Shown here: one piece after another, positions 8,878 through 17,313 of the stretch
How the letters are laid out: the number at the start of each line of letters is the position of its first letter
Position numbering within the stretch: the stretch's first letter is position 1
Source of the DNA: Mesorhizobium sp. WSM4904
GTDB lineage: Bacteria; Pseudomonadota; Alphaproteobacteria; Rhizobiales; Rhizobiaceae
Length of the DNA: 64,000 nt
Assembly (NCBI RefSeq): GCF_029674545.1
Contig: NZ_CP121354.1
Coordinates: forward strand, 4,535,001 to 4,599,000
Reading direction: 5' to 3'
Notes under the pieces: generated by a model
What the model saw: the letters and a program-made list of their open reading frames with translations, nothing else
Database searches by the model: none
Told to the model about the DNA's origin: nothing
Program-made: the position numbers and the translations under genes

Positions 8878-9366
8878 CTACGTCAGCCGCTTCTCCAGGA
8901 TGAGCGCGGGCATTCCCGAACCGCCGCCGCAATCGGCTGTCCTGCCGGCGGGCCGGAACCCATTCGCCTCGTAGAAGGCGATCGCCGGAGAATTCGCCCC
9001 CTCCACTTCCAGGCGCAGTGACCGCGCTTCCGGGAAGCTGGCCTCGACCTCGTCGAGCAGCGACCGGCCGATCCCTCGCCGCTGACAGTCCGGATGCACG
9101 TAGAGCTGGTTGAGCAGGACGATCTTCGGGTCCTCGGTGACGGAAGCGAACGCCATGCCGCCGAGGCGCTTGCCGTTGTCGGCCACCAGGAATTCCGAGT
9201 TGGGGCGCGTCAGCCGCGCCTTGAGCGAGGCGATCGAATGCCAGTCATCGGTGATCTCGGTGATGCGCCGGGCGCCGTAGACGGCATCGTAGGTGGCGTG
9301 CCAGGTCTCGACCAGCAGCGCACGGATGGCGGCGAGATCGCGTTCGCTCGCCGTCCGCACGAACAT
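8878..9366 (-). CDS. GNAT family N-acetyltransferase
   Basis: This is an acyl-CoA-dependent N-acetyltransferase of unknown substrate, 162 residues. The acetyl-CoA pyrophosphate loop QRRGIGRSLLDEVE sits at about residues 95-108, preceded by the beta-4 segment ILLNQLYVHPDC, and AIAFYEANGFRPAGR forms the C-terminal half. The start codon is one base after the gatB stop, so it is almost certainly the second gene of a gatB operon; the functional link is unclear. Confidence 0.85.
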   Translation of the reverse strand: MFVRTASERDLAAIRALLVETWHATYDAVYGARRITEITDDWHSIASLKARLTRPNSEFLVADNGKRLGGMAFASVTEDPKIVLLNQLYVHPDCQRRGIGRSLLDEVEASFPEARSLRLEVEGANSPAIAFYEANGFRPAGRTADCGGGSGMPALILEKRLT

Positions 9367-9367
9367 G

Positions 9368-10870
9368 CTAGCCCTCGATGCCGAGCTTGGCCTTGACCAG
9401 CTCGTTGACCGCCTGCGGGTTCGCCTTGCCGCCGGTCGCCTTCATCACCTGGCCGACGAACCAACCGGCCATGGTCGGCTTGGCGCGCGCCTGCTCGGCC
9501 TTGTCGGGGTTGGCGGCGATGACCTCGTCGACAGCTTTCTCGATGGCGCCGGTGTCCGTGACCTGCTTCATGCCTCGGCTCTCGACCAGCTGGCGTGGGT
9601 CGCCGCCCTCGTTCCAGATGATCTCGAACAGGTCCTTGCCGATCTTGCCGGAGATCGTGCCTTCCTTGATCAGGTCGATGACCGCCCCTAGCTGATCGGG
9701 CGAAACCGGCGCATTTTCAATATCTTTGCCGGCCTTGTTGAGAGCACCCAGCAGGTCGTTGATGACCCAGTTGGCGGCAAGCTTGCCGTCACGACCGGCC
9801 GCCACCTTCTCGAAATAGTCGGCGATCGGCTTCTCCGACACCAGCACTGACGCGTCGTAGGTCGAGAGTCCGAGCGAGCCGATCAGCCGCGCTTTCTTGT
9901 CGTCGGGCAATTCAGGCAGATGCTGTGCCAGATCATCGACGTAGACCTGGTCGAACTCCAGCGGCAAAAGGTCGGGATCCGGGAAATAGCGGTAGTCATG
10001 CGCCTCTTCCTTAGAGCGCATCGAGCGCGTCTCGCCCTTGTTGGGGTCGAAAAGACGGGTCTCCTGCTCGATCGCACCGCCATCTTCGAGGATGGCGATC
10101 TGCCGGCGCGCCTCGGATTCGATGGCCTGGCCGATGAAGCGGATCGAGTTGACGTTCTTGATTTCGCAGCGCGTGCCGAAGGCGCCTCCGGGGCGGCGGA
10201 CTGAGACGTTGACGTCTGCGCGCAGCGAGCCTTCGTCCATGTTGCCGTCGCAGGTGCCGAGATAGCGCATGATGGTGCGCAGCTTGCTGACATAGGCCTT
10301 GGCCTCGTCGGCGGAGCGCATGTCGGGCTTGGAGACGATCTCCATCAGCGCCACGCCCGAGCGGTTGAGATCGACATAGGACATGGTCGGATGCTGGTCG
10401 TGCATCGACTTTCCGGCATCCTGCTCGAGATGCAGCCGCTCGATGCCGACCTCGATGTCCTCGAATTCGCCCTGCCGATCCGGACCGACAGACACGATCA
10501 CCTTGCCCTCGCCGACGATCGGCTGCTTGTACTGCGAGATCTGGTAGCCCTGCGGCAGGTCCGGATAGAAGTAGTTCTTCCGGTCGAAGACCGACTTGTG
10601 GTTGATCGCGGCCTTCAGGCCCAGCCCGGTGCGGATCGCCTGCTTGACGCACTCCTCGTTGATTACCGGCAGCATGCCGGGCATCGCCGCGTCGACCAGG
10701 CTGACATTGGCGTTGGGCGCGGCGCCGAAAGACGTCGAGGCGCCGGAGAAGAGCTTCGCCTCGGACGTCACTTGCGCATGCACTTCGAGACCGATGATGA
10801 TCTCCCAGTCGCCGGTAGCCCCGGAGATCAGGCGTTTCGGATCTGGCGTGCGGGTATCGATGATGCTCAT
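9368..10870 (-). CDS. gatB: Aspartyl/glutamyl-tRNA(Asn/Gln) amidotransferase subunit B
   Basis: This is the B subunit of GatCAB, which converts mischarged Glu-tRNA(Gln) or Asp-tRNA(Asn) to the amidated form. The 500-residue protein has the GatB signature [19 protein letters not shown] at its N-terminus, [17 protein letters not shown], the segment [15 protein letters not shown], and a C-terminal YqeY-like tail domain ([13 protein letters not shown]). gatA and gatC are not in the window. Confidence 0.97.
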   Translation of the reverse strand: MSIIDTRTPDPKRLISGATGDWEIIIGLEVHAQVTSEAKLFSGASTSFGAAPNANVSLVDAAMPGMLPVINEECVKQAIRTGLGLKAAINHKSVFDRKNYFYPDLPQGYQISQYKQPIVGEGKVIVSVGPDRQGEFEDIEVGIERLHLEQDAGKSMHDQHPTMSYVDLNRSGVALMEIVSKPDMRSADEAKAYVSKLRTIMRYLGTCDGNMDEGSLRADVNVSVRRPGGAFGTRCEIKNVNSIRFIGQAIESEARRQIAILEDGGAIEQETRLFDPNKGETRSMRSKEEAHDYRYFPDPDLLPLEFDQVYVDDLAQHLPELPDDKKARLIGSLGLSTYDASVLVSEKPIADYFEKVAAGRDGKLAANWVINDLLGALNKAGKDIENAPVSPDQLGAVIDLIKEGTISGKIGKDLFEIIWNEGGDPRQLVESRGMKQVTDTGAIEKAVDEVIAANPDKAEQARAKPTMAGWFVGQVMKATGGKANPQAVNELVKAKLGIEG

Positions 10871-10997
10871 TGAGGCCTACGTACTTAGAATTCTCGGATA
10901 TGCATAACGCATATTTTTGATGTGCAACTTCGCTAGTGCAAACCGCCCGGCGAGACAAGCGCAAAGCCGCCTGCTGGCCTTTTCCGCCGCTTTCGCC

Positions 10998-11133
10998 TAT
11001 AGGACATCCATCCCAATGGAGAGTGGATGTCCACTTACGCTCAGTCCCGGTAAGGCCCTGACCTCCTAGCGAGGCAGGGCGACAAAAACCTGAAACCCCG
11101 TGCCGCGATTTCCGCGGCGGCGGCTTTTGTTGT
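10998..11133 (+). ncRNA. Candidate structured RNA or leader upstream of yjhX
   Basis: The first hairpin has perfect arms GGACATCCA (11002-11010) and TGGATGTCC (11024-11032). A compound hairpin GCCCTG-A-CCTC...GAGG-CAGGGC spans 11055-11080. A GC-rich stem GCCGCG/CGCGGC (11102-11118) is followed by a T-rich run, like a Rho-independent terminator. A TATAG element lies just before the first hairpin. The second stem contains CCTCCT, an anti-Shine-Dalgarno sequence. I could not match it to a known riboswitch or sRNA family. It is either a free sRNA or an attenuated yjhX leader. Confidence 0.5.
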
Positions 11134-11151
11134 TTTCCCGGGAATTCTTCA

Positions 11152-11409
11152 ATGGACATTTCGCGTAACGAACAGCGCATCCTGCACCTGCTCGCGCAAG
11201 GCGGGCGCATCGAAATCAAAAAGAACGACAGCAAGAAGATCGCTTCGGTCCAATGCCTGACCCGCGACGGCTGGCATTATCCGGGCCTCGACCTTGACCT
11301 CTTTCGAAAGCTAAGGCGGAAGAAGGCCGTATCTTCGTCTTCCGGCGGACCCTACCGCATCACCAGACGCGGGCTGGAACTGGTCCGCGCCGAGCTCGAC
11401 AATAGATAG
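11152..11409 (+). CDS. yjhX: YjhX family protein
   Basis: This is a small protein of 85 residues matching the YjhX (UPF0386) family over its full length: ISRNEQRILHLLAQGG, then KIASVQCLTRDGWHYPGLDL, and GGPYRITRRGLELVR. E. coli YjhX has been described as a toxin paired with YjhQ, but no YjhQ-like acetyltransferase is adjacent here, so a toxin role in this organism is doubtful. The fold looks like a small winged helix. It is preceded by the structured RNA candidate, whose terminator ends about 20 bases before the start codon. Confidence 0.85.
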   Translation: MDISRNEQRILHLLAQGGRIEIKKNDSKKIASVQCLTRDGWHYPGLDLDLFRKLRRKKAVSSSSGGPYRITRRGLELVRAELDNR

Positions 11410-11463
11410 AGGCTTTCATGCCCGGTTCCGCCGGCCGGCAATGGCCGGCGGTTCCTCGCCGCC

Positions 11464-11895
11464 TCAGGCGGTGGCGATATAAGCCCGGATCTCCTCGGCC
11501 TCGCGCTCGACATCCTCGATGCGGCGCTTGACCACGTCGCCGATGGAGACGATGCCATCGAGCATACCATCCTTCTCCACCGGAAGATGGCGGAAGCGGC
11601 CCCTGGTCATGATTTCCATGACCTCGTTGACCGTATGGCTCTCGTTGCAGATCTTGACCTTGGGCGTCATGGCCGAACGCACCGCGATATCGAGCGCCGC
11701 CGCTCCTTCCCTGGCTATGACCCGCACGATGTCGCGTTCCGAAAGAATGCCGACGATCTTGCGGTCGCCATTGGTGATGACCAGCGCGCCGATCCGGTGC
11801 TCGGTCAGGATCCGGATGGCTTCGCTCAGCTTTTCATTGGGCCCGAGCGTGAACACGTCATGGCCCTTGCTTTCAAGAATTGCCTTAACCGTCAT
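11464..11895 (-). CDS. CBS domain-containing protein
   Basis: This is a stand-alone pair of CBS domains, 143 residues, which typically binds adenine nucleotides as an energy sensor. CBS1 covers about residues 8-62 (LSEAIRILTEHRIGALVIT, then GILSERDIVRVIA) and CBS2 about 75-130 (VMEIMTRGRFRHLPV, then GIVSIGDVVKRRI). The start is ATG 11895, preceded by GAGGAGG; a longer frame to 11979 has no family support. No partner domain or neighbouring transporter indicates the target. Confidence 0.88.
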   Translation of the reverse strand: MTVKAILESKGHDVFTLGPNEKLSEAIRILTEHRIGALVITNGDRKIVGILSERDIVRVIAREGAAALDIAVRSAMTPKVKICNESHTVNEVMEIMTRGRFRHLPVEKDGMLDGIVSIGDVVKRRIEDVEREAEEIRAYIATA

Positions 11896-11977
11896 GGCGT
11901 CCTCCTCAGCCTTGCTCGCCGGCTCCTGCCCTGACCGGCTTAAGCCCCAGCGCCCTCGGGAAGACGCTGGGTGGCTC

Positions 11978-12062
11978 AAAGCGCGCCGCAGCGCGCTTTA
12001 AGTCATTGTTTTGATGCATCTCTCTCTCCCAAAACCGCTTCGCAGTTTTGGGCGACATGCAT
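11978..12062. repeat. Palindromic intergenic repeat, family B copy 3
   Basis: A shortened first module (AAAGCGCG...CGCGCTTTA) is followed by the second module with CCCAAAACCGC, CAGTTTTGGG and a GACATGCAT end. It lies between the CBS gene and the rhomboid gene. Confidence 0.7.
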
Positions 12063-12110
12063 GGCAACATCGTGCGCCGTGATTGGTTGCATTTCAAGTA
12101 TGATGCGGAG

Positions 12111-12854
12111 TTACTCGGCCGGCGGCGGACGGTCGAAAAAACGCAGGCCGAAGAAGCCGGCCACAAAGCCGCCGATATGGGCTTCCCAAGCGATCTGGCC
12201 GTCGATACCCGGCGCGAGGTCTAGCAGGCCGGTGGCGAGGTTGATCACCATCCAAACGCCGAGAAACGTCACGACGCCGCGCAAGCGCAACACGATTGCG
12301 ATCGGCAACGGATCGCCGGCGAAGGCCGCCCGGCCGGACGAGCGGTCGATGCGGAAGCCGTAGCGCGCCGCCGCACCCATCATGCCCGAGATCGCGCCCG
12401 AAGCGCCGACGAGCGGCATCTCGCCATAAGGGTGCATTGCCCAGAACAGCGCGACCGAAGCGAGCCCGGTCACGGCGTAGAACACCGCAAATCGAAGGGC
12501 GCCGAGGCGATTGGCAAGCGGTGAGCCGAAAGCGGCAAGCCAGACCATGTTGATGGCGATATGGGCAAAGCCCCCATGCATGAAGGCGTAGGTGAAGGGA
12601 CGCGTGAACAGGAACCAGTCGAAGCCGTATTGGCCGGTATAGAGCACCGGGATGAAGGCTCCATCGTAGAGCAGCGTCATTTGCTGGGTTTCGTTCAGCA
12701 CATATTGCTGCAGCAAAAAGACGATCGAGCATATCGCGATCACCGCCAGCACCACCGGCGGCAGGTTGAACACCGGCTCGCGGCGCGGCTCCGGCGCCTC
12801 TTCGTCCGGCCGCGGTTCGGGTTCAGTCGGGCTTGTCGGTTCGTTCATGCGCAC
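12111..12854 (-). CDS. Rhomboid family intramembrane serine protease
   Basis: This is a predicted intramembrane protease, 247 residues with about six hydrophobic segments. The catalytic serine motif GASGAISGMMGA (GxSG) and the catalytic histidine in EAHIGGFVAGFFG are both present, as is a loop resembling the rhomboid L1 loop (ANRLGALRF, HGGFAHIAINMVWL). The N-terminus is a cytoplasmic Pro/Glu-rich tail of about 30 residues. The active-site residues argue for a working protease rather than an inactive rhomboid. Confidence 0.9.
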   Translation of the reverse strand: MRMNEPTSPTEPEPRPDEEAPEPRREPVFNLPPVVLAVIAICSIVFLLQQYVLNETQQMTLLYDGAFIPVLYTGQYGFDWFLFTRPFTYAFMHGGFAHIAINMVWLAAFGSPLANRLGALRFAVFYAVTGLASVALFWAMHPYGEMPLVGASGAISGMMGAAARYGFRIDRSSGRAAFAGDPLPIAIVLRLRGVVTFLGVWMVINLATGLLDLAPGIDGQIAWEAHIGGFVAGFFGLRFFDRPPPAE

Positions 12855-13243
12855 TTGGAGTTGGCTGGAGATTCGATGTGAGCGCCAGCATGTAGTTCAC
12901 GCCCAACCGAATCACAAACCGCGAATCGCCACAGCCGAAGCGAATCAAAAGGAAAGCCGTCCAGGGCTTCCCCTGAACGGCCGGTCGAGTCCCCTGCTCC
13001 CCGAAAACTCCGACTAAAGCGCGGTCGATCGCTGCTGAAACGACCGTTTGGAGTGGTTTTCGATGTGCCACAGGCTCCGCAGGCACGCAATGTAAACCAC
13101 TTGTTAACCTTAACGCCCCCGACCCGTGAACAAACGTTAACGATACTGGCACGCATCCTGCTCCGCACCGCATGAAGGTCATCGGAGGGCGCCCTGTCTG
13201 TTCGCCGATGGGACAGCAAGAAAGACAGATTGCTCGGAGCGGA
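12855..13243. other. Intergenic region without a recognisable gene
   Basis: It is a spacer between the divergent rhomboid and PAS genes. AT-rich words GTTAACCTTAACG and CGTTAACG occur around 13101-13142 and could belong to regulator sites or promoters, but they do not fit the TTAA-N7-TTAA spacing of CtrA boxes. Confidence 0.4.
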
Positions 13244-13888
13244 ATGGAAATGAATCAGAACGGATCAATCACGCTGTTCCAATATTGGAACCAGCTGCGT
13301 GAGGGCCGCCCGGCCCCGAAACGTTCGGAAGTCGAGCCGGCGGACATCAAGTCGCTTCTGGCCGATACGTTCATCCTGGAGCGCGACACGCGCGGCGAAG
13401 CCGTGTTCCGGCTGGCTGGCACCAGGCTCTGCGCCCATTACGGCCGCGAGCTCAAGGGGTTCTCCTTCCCTTCGCTCTGGCGCGAGAAGGACCAGCGGCT
13501 GGTGTCGCGGCTCATCCACGGCGTCTTCGACCAGAAATCGGTCCTGCTGCTGAACTACGAGGGCTTTAGCCAAAACGGCCGTTCCAACAAGTTCGAACTG
13601 CTTGCGCTGCCGCTCGACGGCGGTGTCGAGAACCCGCGCTGCCTGGGCATTATCAGCGCTGCGGAAAGGCCATTCTGGCTGGGTGCCGACCCGCTCGTCG
13701 ACGCCCTGATCGACGCGATCCGGGTCATCGATCCCGACAAGGAACCGATGTTCCTGAAGAACCGACCCGCGATCGACGTTCCGTCGCTCGTTCCGACTGA
13801 GTTCGATGCGCCCGAAACCATTTCGGCGCTCGGCCGCGTGCGCCGGATCCGGCACCTCGTCGTCTTTGACGGCGGGCGCAACGAATAA
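13244..13888 (+). CDS. PAS domain-containing protein (PAS_5 type)
   Basis: This protein of about 214 residues belongs to the alphaproteobacterial PAS_5 family. Visible conserved parts are the N-terminal LFQYWNQLREGRPAPKRSEVEP, cut here by a short variable stretch, then ADTFILERDTRGEAVFRLAGT, the Leu/Trp segment FPSLWREKDQRLV, and the C-terminal RRIRHLVVFDGG. No output domain is fused, so it may act through partners. ATG 13244 and 13250 are both plausible behind GGAG at 13236; earlier in-frame starts at 13172 and 13208 have weaker sites. The next gene is a tandem PilZ protein on the same strand. Confidence 0.82.
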   Translation: MEMNQNGSITLFQYWNQLREGRPAPKRSEVEPADIKSLLADTFILERDTRGEAVFRLAGTRLCAHYGRELKGFSFPSLWREKDQRLVSRLIHGVFDQKSVLLLNYEGFSQNGRSNKFELLALPLDGGVENPRCLGIISAAERPFWLGADPLVDALIDAIRVIDPDKEPMFLKNRPAIDVPSLVPTEFDAPETISALGRVRRIRHLVVFDGGRNE

Positions 13889-14061
13889 GGCGATCGCGAC
13901 GTTTTTGCCCTGATCGGACCTTGCTTCCCGCATTGCCCTGGCGTCTGGTCCCAAGCCATTTAGGGCTGGCTTTTTCCCCTTTGTTAACCTGCTTTGCTGT
14001 AACTTTTTCCGGTGAAATTCCTCGCATCGGCGCGCGGAATGCCAACGGGGTGTAGGCAGTC

Positions 14062-14676
14062 ATGAGGTCAGCGGCGGAATACGCGCCGTCCCGAGTGGAG
14101 CGGCGTAATTTCCAGCGCGTCCGGGTCAAGATCTACGGGCGATTCATGCTGGAAGACCGCACCGAGCATCCGTGCCAGGTGATCGACATGTCGCCCGGCA
14201 ACGTCGCCTTGCGCACCGATCGCGTCGGGATGCCGGGCGAAAAGGTCATTGCCTATATCGACCATATCGGCCGCATCGAAGGCGTCGTGACGCGGACCTC
14301 GCAGGACGGATTCGCCATGACCGTCATCGCTTCGGACCGCAAGAAGGACAAGCTCGCCGCGCAGCTCACCTGGCTTGCCAACAAGCATGAGTTGGACTTG
14401 CCGGAGGATCGCCGCCACGAGCGCGTCGCGCCGCGCAATCCGATGAGCGTGCTGCAGCTCACCGACGGGCGCCAGTATCAGTGCCGCATCATCGACCTGT
14501 CGCTTTCGGGCGCGGCGATCGAGATCGACGTCAAGCCGGCGATCGGCGTGCAGGTCATGCTGGGGACAATGCGCGGCCAGGTGGTGCGTCACTTCGAGGA
14601 CGGCGTGGCCATCGAATTCGCCGTCATCCAGCGGCCGGAGACATTGGATTCGGAATTCAACGCGCCGCGGTCCTGA
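14062..14676 (+). CDS. Tandem PilZ domain protein
   Basis: This is a 204-residue protein with two PilZ domains, predicted cyclic-di-GMP receptors. Domain 1 begins RRNFQRVRV and has DMSPGN where the family usually has DxSxxG. Domain 2 begins RRHERVAPR and has the canonical DLSLSG. The second domain is therefore the better candidate for ligand binding, and the first may be degenerate or have a relaxed motif. There is no catalytic domain. The gene is followed by a clear terminator at 14702. Confidence 0.88.
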   Translation: MRSAAEYAPSRVERRNFQRVRVKIYGRFMLEDRTEHPCQVIDMSPGNVALRTDRVGMPGEKVIAYIDHIGRIEGVVTRTSQDGFAMTVIASDRKKDKLAAQLTWLANKHELDLPEDRRHERVAPRNPMSVLQLTDGRQYQCRIIDLSLSGAAIEIDVKPAIGVQVMLGTMRGQVVRHFEDGVAIEFAVIQRPETLDSEFNAPRS

Positions 14677-14701
14677 CCACTCCAAAACCAGGCAAGCACC
14701 G

Positions 14702-14730
14702 AACCGGCCCCTCAGCGGCCGGTTTTTTGT
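14702..14730 (+). terminator. Rho-independent terminator after the PilZ gene
   Basis: ACCGGCC and GGCCGGT pair around a short loop and are followed by TTTTTTG. It lies 26 bases after the PilZ stop codon. Confidence 0.85.
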
Positions 14731-14940
14731 TGGTCGGATTGTGCCTCTCGTAATCAGGCGGCATGTCGAGGCACCGCGAGAGCCGGGGACGGCGCCCGGC
14801 GAAATCTCAACAATCCGAAATCGAGACAGTTCAAATTTTATATTTATTCTACGGGCGTTTTACTCAATATCTGCTTCGGGTTTTTGCGCCAAATAAATCC
14901 CAACGTGGCACAGTCTCTCTCAAACGGGGAGACTACCATA

Positions 14941-15639
14941 ATGAAAATGATGAGGGGCAAGCTGTTGCTCTTGGCAATGGCGATGCAGCTTTCCGCTTGG
15001 GGAACGGCAAACGCTGGACCGGTTTTCATGCATACGGGCGGCCGCACCACCCAACCGGTCGGCCATTATGAATTCTGCCAGCGCATCCCGGTCGAGTGCA
15101 ACGAGAGGACGCCGAAAGGATCACCGGTCGAACTGACCCGCAAGCTGTGGACGACGATCATCAACGTCAACAATTCGGTCAATACGCGCGTCAAGCCGCG
15201 CACCGACATGGAGATTTATGGGGTCGAGGAATATTGGGCCTACCCCGAAAACGGCTATGGCGACTGCGAGGACTATGCGCTGGAGAAGCGTCGCGAGCTG
15301 ATGGCCGCGGGCGTGCCCGCTGGCGACCTTTTGATGACGGTCGTGCGCCAGCCGAATGGCGACGGTCACGCGGTGCTGACGGTACGCACCAGTCTCGGCG
15401 AATTCATCCTCGACAACCTCGAGCCGAAAGTGCTCGCCTGGAACGACACGGTCTACACCTACCTCAAACGTCAATCGACCGAGAATTCGGGCGTTTGGGT
15501 TTCGATCAACGCGATCCCCGTCCCCAACGACCGGGTTTTAGGAGCCGGCCCTGTCCCCGGGCCGGCTCCGCCTTTTCCGGCGACGCTTACCCGCCACTTC
15601 GATCGCAGGCTGGCCGGCCTTTCTTATTGCAGTGGATGA
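14941..15639 (+). CDS. Transglutaminase-like cysteine peptidase (BTLCP), C-terminally extended
   Basis: This is a periplasmic protein of the bacterial transglutaminase-like cysteine proteinase family. After a signal peptide (residues 1 to about 25) come the catalytic Cys in YGDCEDYALEKRRELMAAG, His in GDGHAVLTVRT and Asp in FILDNLEPKV. LapG, a member of this family, cleaves an adhesin under cyclic-di-GMP control, and a PilZ gene lies just upstream; any link is inference. The start at 14941 follows GGGGAG. The last 33 residues are encoded by a terminator-like hairpin (15541-15569), suggesting the natural stop has been lost (see findings). Confidence 0.82.
   Translation: MKMMRGKLLLLAMAMQLSAWGTANAGPVFMHTGGRTTQPVGHYEFCQRIPVECNERTPKGSPVELTRKLWTTIINVNNSVNTRVKPRTDMEIYGVEEYWAYPENGYGDCEDYALEKRRELMAAGVPAGDLLMTVVRQPNGDGHAVLTVRTSLGEFILDNLEPKVLAWNDTVYTYLKRQSTENSGVWVSINAIPVPNDRVLGAGPVPGPAPPFPATLTRHFDRRLAGLSYCSG
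15541..15577 (+). terminator. Terminator-like hairpin inside the BTLCP reading frame
   Basis: Perfect 11-bp arms GGAGCCGGCCC and GGGCCGGCTCC are followed by a short T run. In the frame as read it is coding, which is unexpected for a terminator; removing one T from GTTTTAG just upstream would put a stop before it. Confidence 0.6.
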
Positions 15640-15646
15640 GAGCAAC

Positions 15647-16222
15647 ATGGCTGCTCATTCCGGATGGAGGGCGATGCTGGAAATCCCTGACGATCGCGGC
15701 GCGCGTCACCTGTTGTTCAAGGCCATAGATGATGCCTTCAAGGCGGGCGACTTCGAGGGTCTCGGCAAGGCGCTCGGCGGATCGGCGCGATGGTTCGACG
15801 AGAGAATGGCCTTCGAGCTCGGCCTTGGCCATCCGCTGGAATACGCGATCTATCGGAGTCCGATCGCTTTCATCGCAACCTTGCTTGGTGCGGGCTCGAA
15901 TCCGAACTACGAGGACCTTGCCGGTTTTCCTTCGATCATCGCGGCACTGTCGACGAAGCGGCCGGAAAGGCTGGACGTCATCCGGCTCCTGCTGGAACAC
16001 GGCGCCGACCCGAACATGCGCGGCGTGAACGACTGGACGCCCCTGCACTATGCTGTGGCGCAACGCGATGCGGAGGCAATCCGCCTGCTGCTGGCTTCGG
16101 GCGCGGATCCATCGCTCAGGACGCACATCGACGACTATGAGACCGCCCTGGAAGGCGCCGACGAAGCCGGCTTCGAAGCGGGGGCGTCGCTGCTGCGCGA
16201 GGCGATGTCCCGGCAAGGTTAA
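15647..16222 (+). CDS. Ankyrin repeat protein
   Basis: This is a protein of about 191 residues with ankyrin repeats in its C-terminal half: RLDVIRLLLEHGADPNMRGV, then DWTPLHYAVAQRDAEAIRLL and LLASGADPSLR. The N-terminal half (LLFKAIDDAFKAGDFEGLGKAL...HPLEYAIYRSPIAFIATLLGAGSNP, here abbreviated) resembles degenerate repeats. Ankyrin arrays mediate protein binding; no partner is evident. The start could be ATG 15647 or ATG 15674; the latter has GGAGG just upstream. Confidence 0.8.
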   Translation: MAAHSGWRAMLEIPDDRGARHLLFKAIDDAFKAGDFEGLGKALGGSARWFDERMAFELGLGHPLEYAIYRSPIAFIATLLGAGSNPNYEDLAGFPSIIAALSTKRPERLDVIRLLLEHGADPNMRGVNDWTPLHYAVAQRDAEAIRLLLASGADPSLRTHIDDYETALEGADEAGFEAGASLLREAMSRQG

Positions 16223-16249
16223 GCCGGCGGCGCCACCGGCCAGCTCGCT

Positions 16250-16777
16250 TCAGGCCTGCTTCAATCCGGCCTTGAAGCGTTTGCCATTGGCGACATAGTG
16301 CGCGGCCGAGACGCGCAGCCGCTCGATCGCCGCGTCGTCCAGCGTCCGTATCACCTTGGCGGGCGAACCGACGATCAGGGAATTGTCCGGAAAGACCTTG
16401 TTTTCCGTCACCAGGGCGCCGGCGCCGACCAGCGAATTCCTGCCGATCCTCGCGCCGTTGAGCACGATGGCGCCCATGCCGATCAGGCTGTTGTCGCCGA
16501 CCGTGCAGCCGTGCAGCAGCGCGCGATGACCAATCGTGCAGCCCTGGCCGATGGTGAGCGGATAGCCCGGATCGGTGTGCATGACCGTGTGTTCCTGCAC
16601 ATTGGTGTCGGCGCCGATCGTGATCGGCTCGCCGTCGCCGCGGATGACAACGCCGAACCAGAAGCCGGCATTGCGGCCAATGCTGATATCGCCGATCAGC
16701 GTGGCGTCCGGCGCAAGCCAGTTGGTTTCGGCATCCTCGAACCGAGGCGCTTTCCCATCGATCGCGTAGATCGGCAT
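16250..16777 (-). CDS. Gamma carbonic anhydrase family protein (YrdA/PaaY-like)
   Basis: This is a left-handed beta-helix (hexapeptide repeat) trimer-forming protein, 175 residues. Hexapeptide turns run from about residue 22 to 145 (ATLIGDISIG, ITIGADTNVQ, ITIG-like LTIGQGCTIG). Histidines in QEHTVMH and GHRALLHG are placed as the metal ligands of this family. It belongs with YrdA/PaaY/CaiE-type proteins, some of which are thioesterases or cofactor-associated proteins, so carbonic anhydrase activity is not certain. Confidence 0.9.
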   Translation of the reverse strand: MPIYAIDGKAPRFEDAETNWLAPDATLIGDISIGRNAGFWFGVVIRGDGEPITIGADTNVQEHTVMHTDPGYPLTIGQGCTIGHRALLHGCTVGDNSLIGMGAIVLNGARIGRNSLVGAGALVTENKVFPDNSLIVGSPAKVIRTLDDAAIERLRVSAAHYVANGKRFKAGLKQA

Positions 16778-16825
16778 TTTTCGTCTCCGATTCGTCTCAA
16801 AGCCGGGAATTCGGCAGAGCCTAAC

Positions 16826-16870
16826 GCATGTCTCCCGAAAGTGCGCAGCGGTTTCGAGACAAAGACATGC
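16826..16870. repeat. Palindromic intergenic repeat, family B half copy (reverse orientation)
   Basis: GCATGTC and GACATGC arms bracket a core that reads, in reverse, as the second module of family B (AAACCGCTGCGCACTTTCGGGAGAC). Only the second module is present. Confidence 0.65.
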
Positions 16871-16884
16871 TTAAAATCGAAGGC

Positions 16885-17205
16885 CTAAAGACCGGTCGCC
16901 CATGAGGCAATGGCGATCAGCACAATGCCGAGCGCCAGCGCCCAGGCCGCGGCCGTGCAGCCGCAGGAAAGCAGCGCCAGCGTGCCGATGCGCCCCTCGC
17001 GCCGTGCAGCCAGCGCTTCGTTGGTGAGCATGAATGGGCCGGCGCAGGCGGTTGCCGCAAGCGAGCGCGCAATATGGGCGGGCGACACATAGGGTTCGGC
17101 AAAGGCCAGCCGGCGGCCGGAGATCAGTTCCATCGCCGAGCCCGCAAGCCCGCACGCCGTCAGGCCGACCGCAAAAGCGTAGAGAGGGAGCAACACGATA
17201 TCCAT
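16885..17205 (-). CDS. Small membrane protein (DUF6949-like)
   Basis: This is a protein of 106 residues with hydrophobic segments at about residues 3-22, 44-62 and 78-103, so three membrane spans are likely. It begins MDIVLLPLYAFAVGLTACG. I recognise it as a rhizobial conserved small membrane protein family, but no function is known. The start is ATG 17205; longer frames run into the divergent upstream gene. It lies between the family B half repeat and a divergently transcribed single-span protein. Confidence 0.65.
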   Translation of the reverse strand: MDIVLLPLYAFAVGLTACGLAGSAMELISGRRLAFAEPYVSPAHIARSLAATACAGPFMLTNEALAARREGRIGTLALLSCGCTAAAWALALGIVLIAIASWATGL

Positions 17206-17313
17206 CTTTACCAACCGTTTACCATGAGACCGCACAGTCGTGCCGACGCGCTGCAAGGGCCATGCCGCGCAAGCTGTGCCACCTGAGGACAGGTGAGCGG
17301 ATCGGGGATCGCG

